Assembly (NCBI GenBank): GCA_964431205.1
Contig: CAYSIX010000118.1
Location: 1 to 12,472 of the forward strand
Origin: CAYSIX01 sp964431205
GTDB taxonomy: Bacteria > Planctomycetota > Phycisphaerae > Phycisphaerales > Phycisphaeraceae
DNA length: 12,472 bases
Reading direction: 5' to 3'
Of the stretch, positions 5,329 through 11,927 are shown one piece after another (position 1 is the first letter of the stretch; each line of letters starts with the position of its first letter). The position numbers were made by a program, and so were the translations under genes. Below the pieces are notes generated by a model. The model was not told the DNA's origin. It was given only the letters and a program-made list of their open reading frames with translations, and did not search any database.

Positions 5329-6674
5329 CGATCGACCCGCCGATGGACGCCTGGCCCGACGGCGGCCCGATCGCCACCGGGCACCAGCCGGCGCTCTGGC
5401 ACCCGGGCATCCTCGCCAAGTACCTCGCCGCCGACCTCGCCTCCGCCACCCGCCGCCAGCCCATCCTCAACCTGGTCGTCGATCAGGACACGCTCGAACC
5501 GCTGACCGTCGAGCTGCCCGCGCAACGCGGCGACCGCCTCTCAATCCGCCGCGTGGCCCTGGCGCCGTGCGACCCGAACGTGCCCGTCGGCTGTCAGCCG
5601 CCCGCCGACGCCCCGGGCATCCTCGCCCGCCTCGACGCCCTGCCCGACGACGTGGCCGCGGACGTCTCGGCCCTGCGCGGCGCGTTCGAGGCGATCGCCG
5701 GCCGCGCCTTCGACACCCTGGCCCAGCAGGTCGCCGCCGCGCTCGATCAACTGCTCAAACCATGGATTCACGCGCCGGTGCGGCACGTGTTCACGACCGG
5801 GCTGAACGCGCGGCCGTGGTTCGAGCGGGAGGTATCGCGGCTTCGCGACGAGGCGCGGCGGTGCGTGGCGGCGTACAACGAGGCCGTGTCGGCGTACCCG
5901 GCGGCGGGCGTGACGCGGCTGCGCGTCGAGCCCGATCGCGTCGAGGTCCCGCTATGGGTTCTGCGGTGGAATCGGCCGCGGCGACGCGTGTTCGTGGACC
6001 TGGCCGACTCGACGCCGCTGCTGACGACCGACGACGGCGAGCCGCTCGACCGCGACGCCGGCGACCGCCTGGCGCCGCGGGCGCTGCTGATGATGGCCTG
6101 GGTCCGCCGACACCTCGGCTGCGCGCTGTTCATCCACGGCACGGGCGGCGGCGCGTACGACCGGATCACCGATCGGTGGTGGTCGGCGTGGCGCGGCGAG
6201 GACGAGCCGCTGGCGCCCTACGCCGTCGTCACCGCCGACGTGCACTTGCCTTTCGACGCCCCGGTCGCCGAGCCGGCGGCGCTGCGCCGCGCCGTCTGGT
6301 GGCGTCACCACCTGCCGCACAACCTCGACCGCCAGCCCGGCGTGGACGGCCGGCTCGTCCAGCGCAAGCGCGCGCTGCTGGCCCACATGGACGACGATCG
6401 CGACCGCGCCCGCCGACGGGCCGCGTTTCACGAGATCCACCGGATCAACGACGAGCTGGCCCGACTCCACGCCGACCGTCTTCATGACGCCGACCGGCGC
6501 CTGCGGGCCGCCCGCGCCGGCGTGGGCAACCATCACGTCGCCCACAAGCGCGACTGGCCGTTCGCCCTCTATCCCCCACAAGCGATCGAGCGCCTGCGGC
6601 AGCAACTCCGCGACGCCCGGGCCGAATTGAACCCCCTCGACGCCCCCCGCGTACAATCGACCCATGCCTGCTGA
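5319..6674 (+). CDS. Conserved protein of unknown function with N-terminal TGHQP motif
   Basis: A 451-residue, soluble-looking protein without signal peptide or membrane helices. Near the N-terminus it has ATGHQPALWHPGILAKYLAA (19-38). This is reminiscent of the VTGQQPG segment of BshC, the putative cysteine-adding enzyme of bacillithiol synthesis, but I cannot follow the similarity through the rest. Mid-protein is a striking segment, LFIHGTGGGAYDRITDRWW. The C-terminal third is rich in Arg/Asp/His and probably helical (HEIHRINDELARLHADRL), then HKRDWPFALYPP. ATG 5319 is chosen because it overlaps the glycosyltransferase stop by 10 bases, a sign of coupling; GTG 5286 would overlap it by 43. 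The stop overlaps the next start by 11 bases. A role with the glycosyltransferase is inference. Confidence 0.75.
   Translation: MRVTIDPPMDAWPDGGPIATGHQPALWHPGILAKYLAADLASATRRQPILNLVVDQDTLEPLTVELPAQRGDRLSIRRVALAPCDPNVPVGCQPPADAPGILARLDALPDDVAADVSALRGAFEAIAGRAFDTLAQQVAAALDQLLKPWIHAPVRHVFTTGLNARPWFEREVSRLRDEARRCVAAYNEAVSAYPAAGVTRLRVEPDRVEVPLWVLRWNRPRRRVFVDLADSTPLLTTDDGEPLDRDAGDRLAPRALLMMAWVRRHLGCALFIHGTGGGAYDRITDRWWSAWRGEDEPLAPYAVVTADVHLPFDAPVAEPAALRRAVWWRHHLPHNLDRQPGVDGRLVQRKRALLAHMDDDRDRARRRAAFHEIHRINDELARLHADRLHDADRRLRAARAGVGNHHVAHKRDWPFALYPPQAIERLRQQLRDARAELNPLDAPRVQSTHAC
6627..6657 (+). promoter_or_regulatory. Promoter for the transglutaminase-like gene, probably leaderless
   Basis: TTGAAC (6627-6632) and TACAAT (6652-6657) lie inside the end of the preceding gene with a longish 19-base spacer. 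Six bases separate TACAAT from ATG 6664, so the transcript would start at or beside the start codon. No ribosome binding site is present, which agrees with a leaderless message. Confidence 0.45.
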
Positions 6675-8226
6675 TCCTCCCCCTCTCCTCCCGCGCTGGC
6701 TGACCTGTTGCCTGGCGGTGCTGGTGGCGCTGGCGTCGCCCGCCCTCGCCGAGCCCCAGCCCGACACGGACGATTACGAACGCTGGCACGTCGTGCTGCT
6801 CAACGACCAGCGCGTCGGCTACCTGCACATGTATCAGCAGTTCCAGGGCGATCGGATCACCACGGGACAGACGATGCGGATGTCGCTGAGGCGGGGCCCG
6901 ACCGAGCTGGCGATCGAGCTGGACAGCCGGTTCCACGAGACGGTCGGCGGCGAGCCGATCGAGGCGGAGACGCAGCTGCGCCTGGGCGCGGCGCCGACGC
7001 GGACGCGCGTGACGTTCGACGAGCAGGGCATCGAGGTCGTGCGGATCGCGGGGGATCGCGCTCAGCGGAGTCGGCGGCCGGCGATCGAGGGCGAGTGGAT
7101 GACGCCGGCGGCGGCGCAGCGTCACGTCGCCGAGCGGCTGGCCGAGGGCGCCGAGACGATCGGGGTGCGGACGGTGGACGTCAGCAGCGGCGAGCCGACG
7201 CCCGTGACCATGACGATGACGCTGGTGGGCCACGAGCCGGTCGAGGTGTACGGGAAGGTGGTGCCGGCGACGGTGTGGGACGCGCGGGCGTCGATCATGC
7301 CGACGATGACGGCCCGCGAGTACGTCGACGAGCGGGGCCTGCCGCTGAAGACGACGATAAACCTGATGGGCATCGAGTTGACGATGCTGGCGGCGGACGA
7401 GGAGCTGGCGACGGCGGAGGTGGACGCGCCGGAGCTGCTGATCTCGACGCTGATCGAGCCGACGGGACGGATCGAGCGGCCTCGGCAAGTGCGTTCGGCG
7501 CGGTACCGCGTGAGCCTGGCCGACGGGGGCGCGAGCGGTGAGGCGCCGTCGCTGGAGCTGCCGTCGATCGGGGTGCAGCGCGTCGAGCGGGACGGTGACG
7601 ACTCGGTGGTGACGGTGCACCTGGATCGGCCGGTGCCGCCGGGCGACGACCGCCCGGGCGACGAGCACCTGGCCGCGTCCGGCGCGCTGGACCACGAAGA
7701 CCCGAAGGTCCGCGAGCTGGTGGCGCGGGCGCTCGGCGAGGAGGCCGACCAGCTCGGCGACGCCGAGAAGGCGATGCGGCTGCGGGCGTTCGTTCGCGAC
7801 TACGTGCAAGAGAAGGACCTGTCCGTGGGTTTCGCGACGGCGAGCGAGGTGGCGCGGGCCCGGCAGGGCGACTGCACGGAGCACGGCGTGCTGCTGGCGG
7901 CGATGCTGCGTGGAGCGGGCATCCCCAGCCGCACGGTGACGGGGCTGATCTACGTCGATCGGTTCCTTGGCCGCGAGGGCGTGTTCGGGTACCACATGTG
8001 GACCCAGGCGTGGCTGGCGGGCGACGGCGAGGCGGGCGCGGCCGAGGACGAGCCGCCCGGCGGACGCTGGGTCGACCTGGACGCGACGCTGCCGGAGCGG
8101 CCCTACGACGCGGCGCACCTGGTGCTCGGCGTCAGCGCCCTGGCCGACGGGTGGATGCACAACGATCTGGTCGAGATGATGCCGGTGTACCGGCGGCTGC
8201 GCATCGAGGTGCTCGAAGCCGAGTGA
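6664..8226 (+). CDS. Exported transglutaminase-like cysteine peptidase family protein
   Basis: A 520-residue secreted protein. Residues 1-29 form a signal peptide (WLTCCLAVLVALASPALA, cleavage expected after ALA). A long beta-rich region of about 330 residues follows. The transglutaminase-like core (about 375-490) comes next, with RLRAFVRDYVQEKDL, the nucleophile Cys404 in RQGDCTEHGVLLAAMLR, His444 in GYHMWTQAW and Asp473 in WVDLDAT. The triad is complete, so activity is expected, either hydrolysis or transfer at amide or peptide bonds outside the cytoplasm. An acidic insert (AGDGEAGAAEDEPPGG) separates the His and Asp strands. The start overlaps the preceding stop by 11 bases. Substrate is unknown. 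Confidence 0.88.
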   Translation: MPADPPPLLPRWLTCCLAVLVALASPALAEPQPDTDDYERWHVVLLNDQRVGYLHMYQQFQGDRITTGQTMRMSLRRGPTELAIELDSRFHETVGGEPIEAETQLRLGAAPTRTRVTFDEQGIEVVRIAGDRAQRSRRPAIEGEWMTPAAAQRHVAERLAEGAETIGVRTVDVSSGEPTPVTMTMTLVGHEPVEVYGKVVPATVWDARASIMPTMTAREYVDERGLPLKTTINLMGIELTMLAADEELATAEVDAPELLISTLIEPTGRIERPRQVRSARYRVSLADGGASGEAPSLELPSIGVQRVERDGDDSVVTVHLDRPVPPGDDRPGDEHLAASGALDHEDPKVRELVARALGEEADQLGDAEKAMRLRAFVRDYVQEKDLSVGFATASEVARARQGDCTEHGVLLAAMLRGAGIPSRTVTGLIYVDRFLGREGVFGYHMWTQAWLAGDGEAGAAEDEPPGGRWVDLDATLPERPYDAAHLVLGVSALADGWMHNDLVEMMPVYRRLRIEVLEAE

Positions 8227-8248
8227 TGCGCTCGCCGGGGCCGCGGGG

Positions 8249-8406
8249 GAACACGGATGAACGCGGATGAACGCGGATGAATGCTGATGAGGGCGGGTTT
8301 ACCTGGGGCAGGCACACCCGCGTGAACCGAATGACGAGACGCTTGCTTTTTCTGTATGGGCTTGACATCCGTATCGATCTGTGGCCATCTGGGTTCATCT
8401 GTGTTC
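8249..8406. repeat. Imperfect long inverted repeat with 10-bp periodic arms
   Basis: The left arm (8249-8290) contains four 10-base units of the type ACGCGGATGA. The right arm (about 8369-8406) is the near reverse complement (TTCATCTGTGTTC at its end), with about 25 of 34 bases matching. The central ~80 bases include GCGGGT/ACCCGC and a run of T. It fills most of the spacer between the transglutaminase-like gene and nnrD and holds no coding frame. I recall similar GATGAACACGGATG arrays in intergenic DNA of planctomycetes and other phyla, so it is probably a dispersed non-coding element. Confidence 0.7.
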
Positions 8407-8448
8407 GAGATGCCGCCGACCGGGCGTGACGGCTGAGGGTGGTGGTGC

Positions 8449-9327
8449 ATGAATGAACTGGAGATGATCGACGCGGTGCCCGCGCCGCCGGCGCGACCGG
8501 CCGAGAGCCACAAGGGCACGTTCGGGACGGTGACGGTGGTCGGGGGCAGCGGGGCGATGATCGGGGCGCCGGCGATCGCGGCGCGGGCGGCGTTGCGTGC
8601 CGGCGCGGGGCTGGTGCGGATCGCGGCGTCGCCGGCGGTCTTGCCGTGCGCGTTGATGATCGAGCCGAGCGCCACGGGCGTGGAGCTGCGTGGGCCGGCG
8701 GAGGAGCAGTTGGCGATCCTGGACCGCCACGACGCGGGCCGCGGGTCGGTGCTGGCGGTGGGCCCGGGGATGGGCGCGGGGGACGAGCACTCGGTTCGAC
8801 TGGTTCGGGCGTTGCTGAGCGGGCAGCGGTCCGTGGTGCTGGACGCCGACGGGTTGAACCTGCTGGCGGCGTGGGGCAAGGCGCGGGCGTCGGGCGGGGC
8901 GCCGCTGGTGATGACGCCCCACCCGGGCGAGTACCGCCGCCTGGCCCAGCCGCTGGGGATCCGCCACGACCCGACCGACGCGTCGCAGCGGCCGCCCGCC
9001 GCCGCCGAGCTGGCGCGCCTGCACGACGCCGTCGTCGTGCTCAAGGGCCGGCACACCATCGTCAGCGACGGCTCGAAGTGCTATCGAAACCAGACGGGCA
9101 ATCCCGCGCTGGCGACGGCCGGCAGCGGCGACGTGCTGACCGGGCTGATCGCGGCGCTGATCGGCCAGGGCATGACGCCGTTCGACGCCGCGGTGCTCGG
9201 CGTGCACGCGCACGGCCTGGCCGCCGACCGCTGGGCGCGCCGCTGCGGCACCTCCGGCCTGCTGGCGCGCGAGCTCGCCGACGAGCTGGCGCCCACCCTC
9301 GCCGAGCTGCGCGAGCGGCATGATTGA
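8449..9327 (+). CDS. nnrD: ADP/ATP-dependent (S)-NAD(P)H-hydrate dehydratase
   Basis: NnrD repairs hydrated NADH and NADPH (NAD(P)HX) back to the active coenzymes, using ADP or ATP. The 292-residue protein has the ribokinase-like YjeF C-terminal fold: KGTFGTVTVVGGSGAMIGA (22-40), AARAALRAGAGLVRIA (44-59), VLAVGPGMG (101-109), VLDADGLNLLA (130-140), VMTPHPGEYRRL (154-165), VVVLKGRHTIV (195-205) and NPALATAGSGDVLTGL (218-233). Asp228 in GSGDV is the expected catalytic base. The N-terminal epimerase domain (NnrE) often fused to it is missing, so the epimerase must be encoded elsewhere. A GAGGGTGGTGG stretch ends 5 bases before ATG 8449. The gene converges with the low-GC gene to its right. Confidence 0.93.
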   Translation: MNELEMIDAVPAPPARPAESHKGTFGTVTVVGGSGAMIGAPAIAARAALRAGAGLVRIAASPAVLPCALMIEPSATGVELRGPAEEQLAILDRHDAGRGSVLAVGPGMGAGDEHSVRLVRALLSGQRSVVLDADGLNLLAAWGKARASGGAPLVMTPHPGEYRRLAQPLGIRHDPTDASQRPPAAAELARLHDAVVVLKGRHTIVSDGSKCYRNQTGNPALATAGSGDVLTGLIAALIGQGMTPFDAAVLGVHAHGLAADRWARRCGTSGLLARELADELAPTLAELRERHD

Positions 9328-9402
9328 GGGCAATCAACCAACAGCTTTCGTGTAAGCCCCGAGCTCCGGCCAACTCTATCCTGCGTTGGAAACCTCACGC
9401 AC

Positions 9403-10086
9403 TCACGGACAGAGCTTCTTTGTCTCATCCAATAGATCGGTCTCGTCCAACTCGGAGATCGCTCTGCGGACGAATTCTCGACAGATATCGATTTGACCCC
9501 CAATTGATGATTCACTCGCCAAGTCAATGAGGGGCATGGATTTCTGGATGCCGCGATGCTTCGTGAAGCCGATCAAATCGGGATCAAAGGTGAAGATGCC
9601 TGATGGCGTTGAGCCATGGCCGCTGCGAACATGTAACGCACGATTTCGAGCTTTCCCGTCGGGCGCCGCTCTGCCGACGCGCCATTTGGGATCCAAGGCT
9701 TGTAGCGAGGCGGTTCGGCTACAGAACTGTGATTGCCAAACTTTATTCGACGGCTGTTTGCCATATTCAATCCAGAATGCAAACATGTCCTGTACAAAGC
9801 CCCCTCGAACTTCTGGATATCCCTCATAGCTTCCCAGGCGCATTTTACGAATGCGGCGGTGTAGGACTTGCGTTGTCAGCCGACGGTCATATTGCTTGAC
9901 CATCTCGCAGCCCCACGGGGACAACTCGGCGATGAAGTCTGTAGTCAGTTCGTTCAAGATGTAGTCCATTGCGGTCCGCAATTCCTTACGTTGTCGGCGA
10001 CTGAGGGGTGAAGAAGACGCGGCGCGCAGTAGTGTAATGTGATCGTTCGCTAAAGGAGCTGGTACCTCAGGGTCTGTCGAGTTCAC
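9403..10086 (-). CDS. Unrecognised 227-residue protein in a low-GC island
   Basis: I do not recognise this protein. The frame is uninterrupted and ends in TGA at 9403-9405. GTG 10086 is taken as the start because GGAG lies 7 bases before it; a longer frame from TTG 10164 has no such signal. The N-terminal third is helical and polar (SRRQRKELRTAMDYILNELT). The middle has GSYEGYPEVRGGFVQDMFAFW and many aromatic and Lys/Arg residues. Then comes GIFTFDPDLIGFTKHRGIQK and an acidic helical tail (AISELDETDLLDETKK). No signal peptide, membrane helix, zinc site or known catalytic motif is evident. Base composition from about 9330 to 10200 is visibly closer to even than the neighbours and codon use differs, which suggests recent horizontal gain. 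Confidence 0.65.
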   Translation of the reverse strand: MNSTDPEVPAPLANDHITLLRAASSSPLSRRQRKELRTAMDYILNELTTDFIAELSPWGCEMVKQYDRRLTTQVLHRRIRKMRLGSYEGYPEVRGGFVQDMFAFWIEYGKQPSNKVWQSQFCSRTASLQALDPKWRVGRAAPDGKARNRALHVRSGHGSTPSGIFTFDPDLIGFTKHRGIQKSMPLIDLASESSIGGQIDICREFVRRAISELDETDLLDETKKLCP

Positions 10087-10180
10087 AAGTCGTCTCCATG
10101 TAGTGCTTGGAACTGAGATGATGGCACGTGTGGCGCAACGCTTGATCCAGATTAGCCAAAACAACAGTCGAAATCGATTA

Positions 10181-10211
10181 ATTATACGCGCGTGTCAACC
10201 TCCGGCTTGAA
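10181..10211 (-). promoter_or_regulatory. Candidate promoter of the low-GC orphan gene
   Basis: On the minus strand a perfect TATAAT (10186 down to 10181) is preceded, after 19 bases, by TTCAAG (10211 down to 10206). Transcription would begin near 10174, leaving a leader of about 90 bases before GTG 10086. The -35 match is weak; the -10 is the best in the window. Confidence 0.35.
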
Positions 10212-10266
10212 CCGAGTTTGTGATGGGTGCTCATGGCCATGTAGGTTGAAAGTTCGTCTGCTCGCG

Positions 10267-10291
10267 CGAAGCCGCGTCGCTTCGTGAAGCG
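10267..10291 (-). terminator. Hairpin downstream of the dehydratase operon
   Basis: Two overlapping 6-bp stems are possible: CGAAGC/GCTTCG (10267-10272 with 10279-10284) and CGCTTC/GAAGCG (10278-10283 with 10286-10291). They lie about 20 bases past the stop of the FabZ-like gene. No U-run follows, so intrinsic termination is uncertain. Confidence 0.25.
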
Positions 10292-10311
10292 CGCGTCGAG
10301 GTGCGCCGAGA

Positions 10312-10860
10312 TCAGGCCGGTGTCGACGAAGGCGCCGGCAGCTCGACGCCCGCGTCGCGGAGCAGGTCCAGGAACTGGCCGGTGAAGACGAAGTTGTGCT
10401 CGGGGAACGCGAGGCCGGCGCGGTTGCGATCGATGTGGCTGAACACGAGCTGGACGTCGGCCAGCGGTCGGGTGGAGCCGTCGGCGGGATCGATCAGCTC
10501 GCTGGTGCCGGTGGTAGCGGCGCCGGCGTCGCTGAACTGGGTCAGCTCGGCGGTGTGACGGATCACGAAGCCGGGGCGGGCGTCGGCGTGGAACGTCGCC
10601 CGGCCGATCTTGGCCAGGATCACCTTCTCGCGGAACCCGCCGGCGTGGCCGACGAGGATCCCCGCGGTCTGCGCCATGCCCTCGATGACCAGCGAGTTGG
10701 GCATCAGCGGCAGGGGCCCGCGCGGCGGGCGACCGTCGCCGCCCGCGTCGGCCGGGAAGTGGTCGTGCAGCACGTCCTCGGCGGCGGTGACGGCCTTGAC
10801 CGACACGCACCGCTGCTTCGGCTGCAGCTCGACGATCCGATCGATCCAGATCCAGCGCAT
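10312..10860 (-). CDS. FabZ/FabA-like hotdog-fold 3-hydroxyacyl-ACP dehydratase
   Basis: A 182-residue hotdog protein of the beta-hydroxyacyl-ACP dehydratase group, which removes water from 3-hydroxyacyl-ACP during fatty acid elongation. MRWIWIDRIVELQPKQRC matches the FabZ beginning. The catalytic His34 is in HDHFP and the catalytic Glu60 in MPNSLVIEGMAQTAGIL. Between them is an extra Gly/Pro/Arg-rich loop (ADAGGDGRPPRGPL) not seen in its neighbour. The C-terminal region is longer than in FabZ (HNFVFTGQFLDLLRDAG). ATG 10860 is chosen from alignment with the sister gene. The frame stays open upstream only through the 39-base tandem repeat. It is the last gene of the fabZ-ACP operon. It may act on a special acyl chain or lack activity. 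Confidence 0.82.
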   Translation of the reverse strand: MRWIWIDRIVELQPKQRCVSVKAVTAAEDVLHDHFPADAGGDGRPPRGPLPLMPNSLVIEGMAQTAGILVGHAGGFREKVILAKIGRATFHADARPGFVIRHTAELTQFSDAGAATTGTSELIDPADGSTRPLADVQLVFSHIDRNRAGLAFPEHNFVFTGQFLDLLRDAGVELPAPSSTPA

Positions 10861-10867
10861 GGGGACA

Positions 10868-10937
10868 AGTTTAGCGGTCGATCGACGATCGACGCGCAGG
10901 CCAGCGAGTTTGGCGGTCGATCGACGATCGACGCGCA
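10868..10937 (-). repeat. 39-bp-period tandem repeat between ACP and dehydratase genes
   Basis: Two 31-base copies, 10868-10898 and 10907-10937, differ at one base (A at 10873, G at 10912) and share AGTTT and CGGTCGATCGACGATCGA. Each contains a nearly palindromic core (TCGATCGACGATCGA). The 39-base period is a multiple of three and keeps the upstream frame open, but the sequence does not look coding. It could be an operator pair or a simple duplication. Confidence 0.75.
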
Positions 10938-10971
10938 CGGCGAAGCCGCCCGGCGCCGGTCGTGCCCCCGC

Positions 10972-11370
10972 CTACGCCTTCTGCTGCTCCAGCTTCGACT
11001 GAATGAACTTCACGATCGCGTCGACGGTGAAGACGTTGGAGAAGTCGTCCACCGACCGGCTGCCGTCAAACGCGTCGAGGTTGGCGTGGGGCAGTCGCTT
11101 GCGCAGCTCGGCCATGCCCTGGTCGGTCACCCGGCCGTCCTGCACGTACTGCGGGTCGTTGAGCACGTTGTCCGGGAACAGCTCGGCCTGATCGATCTTG
11201 ATGCCGAAGGCCTTCTCCAGGCGGAAGACGATGTCGAGGAAGTCGATCGACTCGGCGCCGAGGTCGCCGACGAGCTTGGCCTCGGGGGTGACCTCGTCCT
11301 CGTCGACGCCCAGCGCGTCCTCGAGGACCTCCTGCACCTTGTCGAACACTTCGTCCTGCGTCATGGGCAT
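10972..11370 (-). CDS. Acyl carrier protein, long form
   Basis: A 132-residue acyl carrier protein. The first 60 residues follow the normal fold: helix I (DEVFDKVQEVLEDALGV), VTPEAKLVGDLGAESIDFLD, then helix II VFRLEKAFGIKI. Ser41 in GAESID is the site for the 4'-phosphopantetheine arm that carries acyl chains. Instead of ending near residue 80, it has about 40 extra residues (LNDPQYVQDGRVTDQGMAEL and onward) before the final helix FTVDAIVKFIQSKL. ATG 11370 is chosen from the family start and a GGAG 11 bases ahead. The gene lies 44 bases after fabZ and 111 before the second dehydratase gene, in one operon. A dedicated carrier for a special fatty acid is a plausible inference. Confidence 0.88.
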   Translation of the reverse strand: MPMTQDEVFDKVQEVLEDALGVDEDEVTPEAKLVGDLGAESIDFLDIVFRLEKAFGIKIDQAELFPDNVLNDPQYVQDGRVTDQGMAELRKRLPHANLDAFDGSRSVDDFSNVFTVDAIVKFIQSKLEQQKA

Positions 11371-11414
11371 GTCTGCGTCTCCGTGTGGTCTGTCTGTCGG
11401 TTGGGATCGCGGGA

Positions 11415-11801
11415 TCAGGCGTCGTGGGCGGGCGCGAGGGTGAAGCGGCCCTGAACGGCGACCTGCCCGTCCACGCGGCCGACGCCCTCGAACCGGCACG
11501 CCTCGCCGTCACGCTGCCGCAGCGTCACGTCCACCGTCAGGCTCTGGCCGGGGCGGACCATCTGCCCGTATCGGACGTTCCGCACCTCGCGGATCACCAG
11601 GGGCACGGCCCGCGGGTCCTGCCCGCCGCCGACCAGCAGCCGCCCGGCCTGCGCCATCGCCTCGAGCATCAGCACCCCCGGCAGCACGGCGAAGCCCGGA
11701 AAGTGGTCGGCCAGGTACTCCTCGGCCGCGCTGACGCTCTTGACCGCCACCAGCCGGTCGTCACTGCGTTCCAGCACGCGGTCAATCAGCTCGAATCGCA
11801 C
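11415..11801 (-). CDS. fabZ: 3-hydroxyacyl-ACP dehydratase FabZ
   Basis: A 128-residue, compact FabZ with the standard layout: FELIDRVLERSDDRLVAVKSVSAAE, then DHFPG with catalytic His33, VLPGVLMLEAMAQAG with catalytic Glu47, IREVRNVRYGQMVRPGQSL and a short final strand. FabZ dehydrates 3-hydroxyacyl-ACP to trans-2-enoyl-ACP in type II fatty acid synthesis. The start is GTG 11801, and a GGGAAG-like sequence lies upstream as a modest ribosome binding site. A promoter is seen 30-58 bases upstream, so this is the first gene of the operon fabZ-ACP-dehydratase. It is somewhat shorter than many FabZ proteins (about 140-150 residues), but no key residue is missing. Confidence 0.9.
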   Translation of the reverse strand: MRFELIDRVLERSDDRLVAVKSVSAAEEYLADHFPGFAVLPGVLMLEAMAQAGRLLVGGGQDPRAVPLVIREVRNVRYGQMVRPGQSLTVDVTLRQRDGEACRFEGVGRVDGQVAVQGRFTLAPAHDA

Positions 11802-11830
11802 CGGCCCGCTTCCCGTGGATCAAACCGGGA

Positions 11831-11859
11831 GTCTAGCCCTGCCTCCCGCGCCCTGCAAC
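11831..11859 (-). promoter_or_regulatory. Promoter of the fabZ-ACP-dehydratase operon
   Basis: On the minus strand TTGCAG (11859 down to 11854) and TAGACT (11836 down to 11831) are exactly 17 bases apart. Transcription would start near 11824, about 23 bases before the GTG of fabZ. It resembles the promoter at 4495-4523. Confidence 0.5.
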
Positions 11860-11905
11860 ACGGCGACGCCCCACCGCTCACGGCTCGATGGACCTTTGTG
11901 CGACG

Positions 11906-11924
11906 GGCATGGATCCCCCGTGCC
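11906..11924 (-). terminator. Hairpin just after the MazG-like gene
   Basis: GGCATGG (11906-11912) can pair with CCGTGCC (11918-11924) through one G-U-type position, with a 5-base loop, starting 3 bases beyond the TAG stop. No T-run follows on the minus strand, so this is a weak terminator call. Confidence 0.3.
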
Positions 11925-11927
11925 ACG

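Noticed and set aside
6445..8160. 571-codon minus-strand frame opposite the transglutaminase-like gene
   Set aside because: Composition is Arg/His/Pro-rich shadow type, while the plus strand has a signal peptide and a full catalytic triad.
8251..8290. Four 10-bp units as a CRISPR-like array
   Set aside because: The units are contiguous without spacers and far too short; no cas genes are present.
8362..8391. TTGACA before nnrD as a promoter
   Set aside because: No acceptable -10 at 16-18 bases; it lies inside the inverted-repeat element.
9573..9827. Alternative 84-codon minus-strand frame inside the low-GC gene
   Set aside because: It is shorter, has no start signal, and lies within a longer uninterrupted frame with a good ribosome binding site.
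10193..10198. TTGACA on the minus strand upstream of the low-GC gene
   Set aside because: It is only 6 bases from TATAAT, too close to act as its -35, and no other -10 fits.
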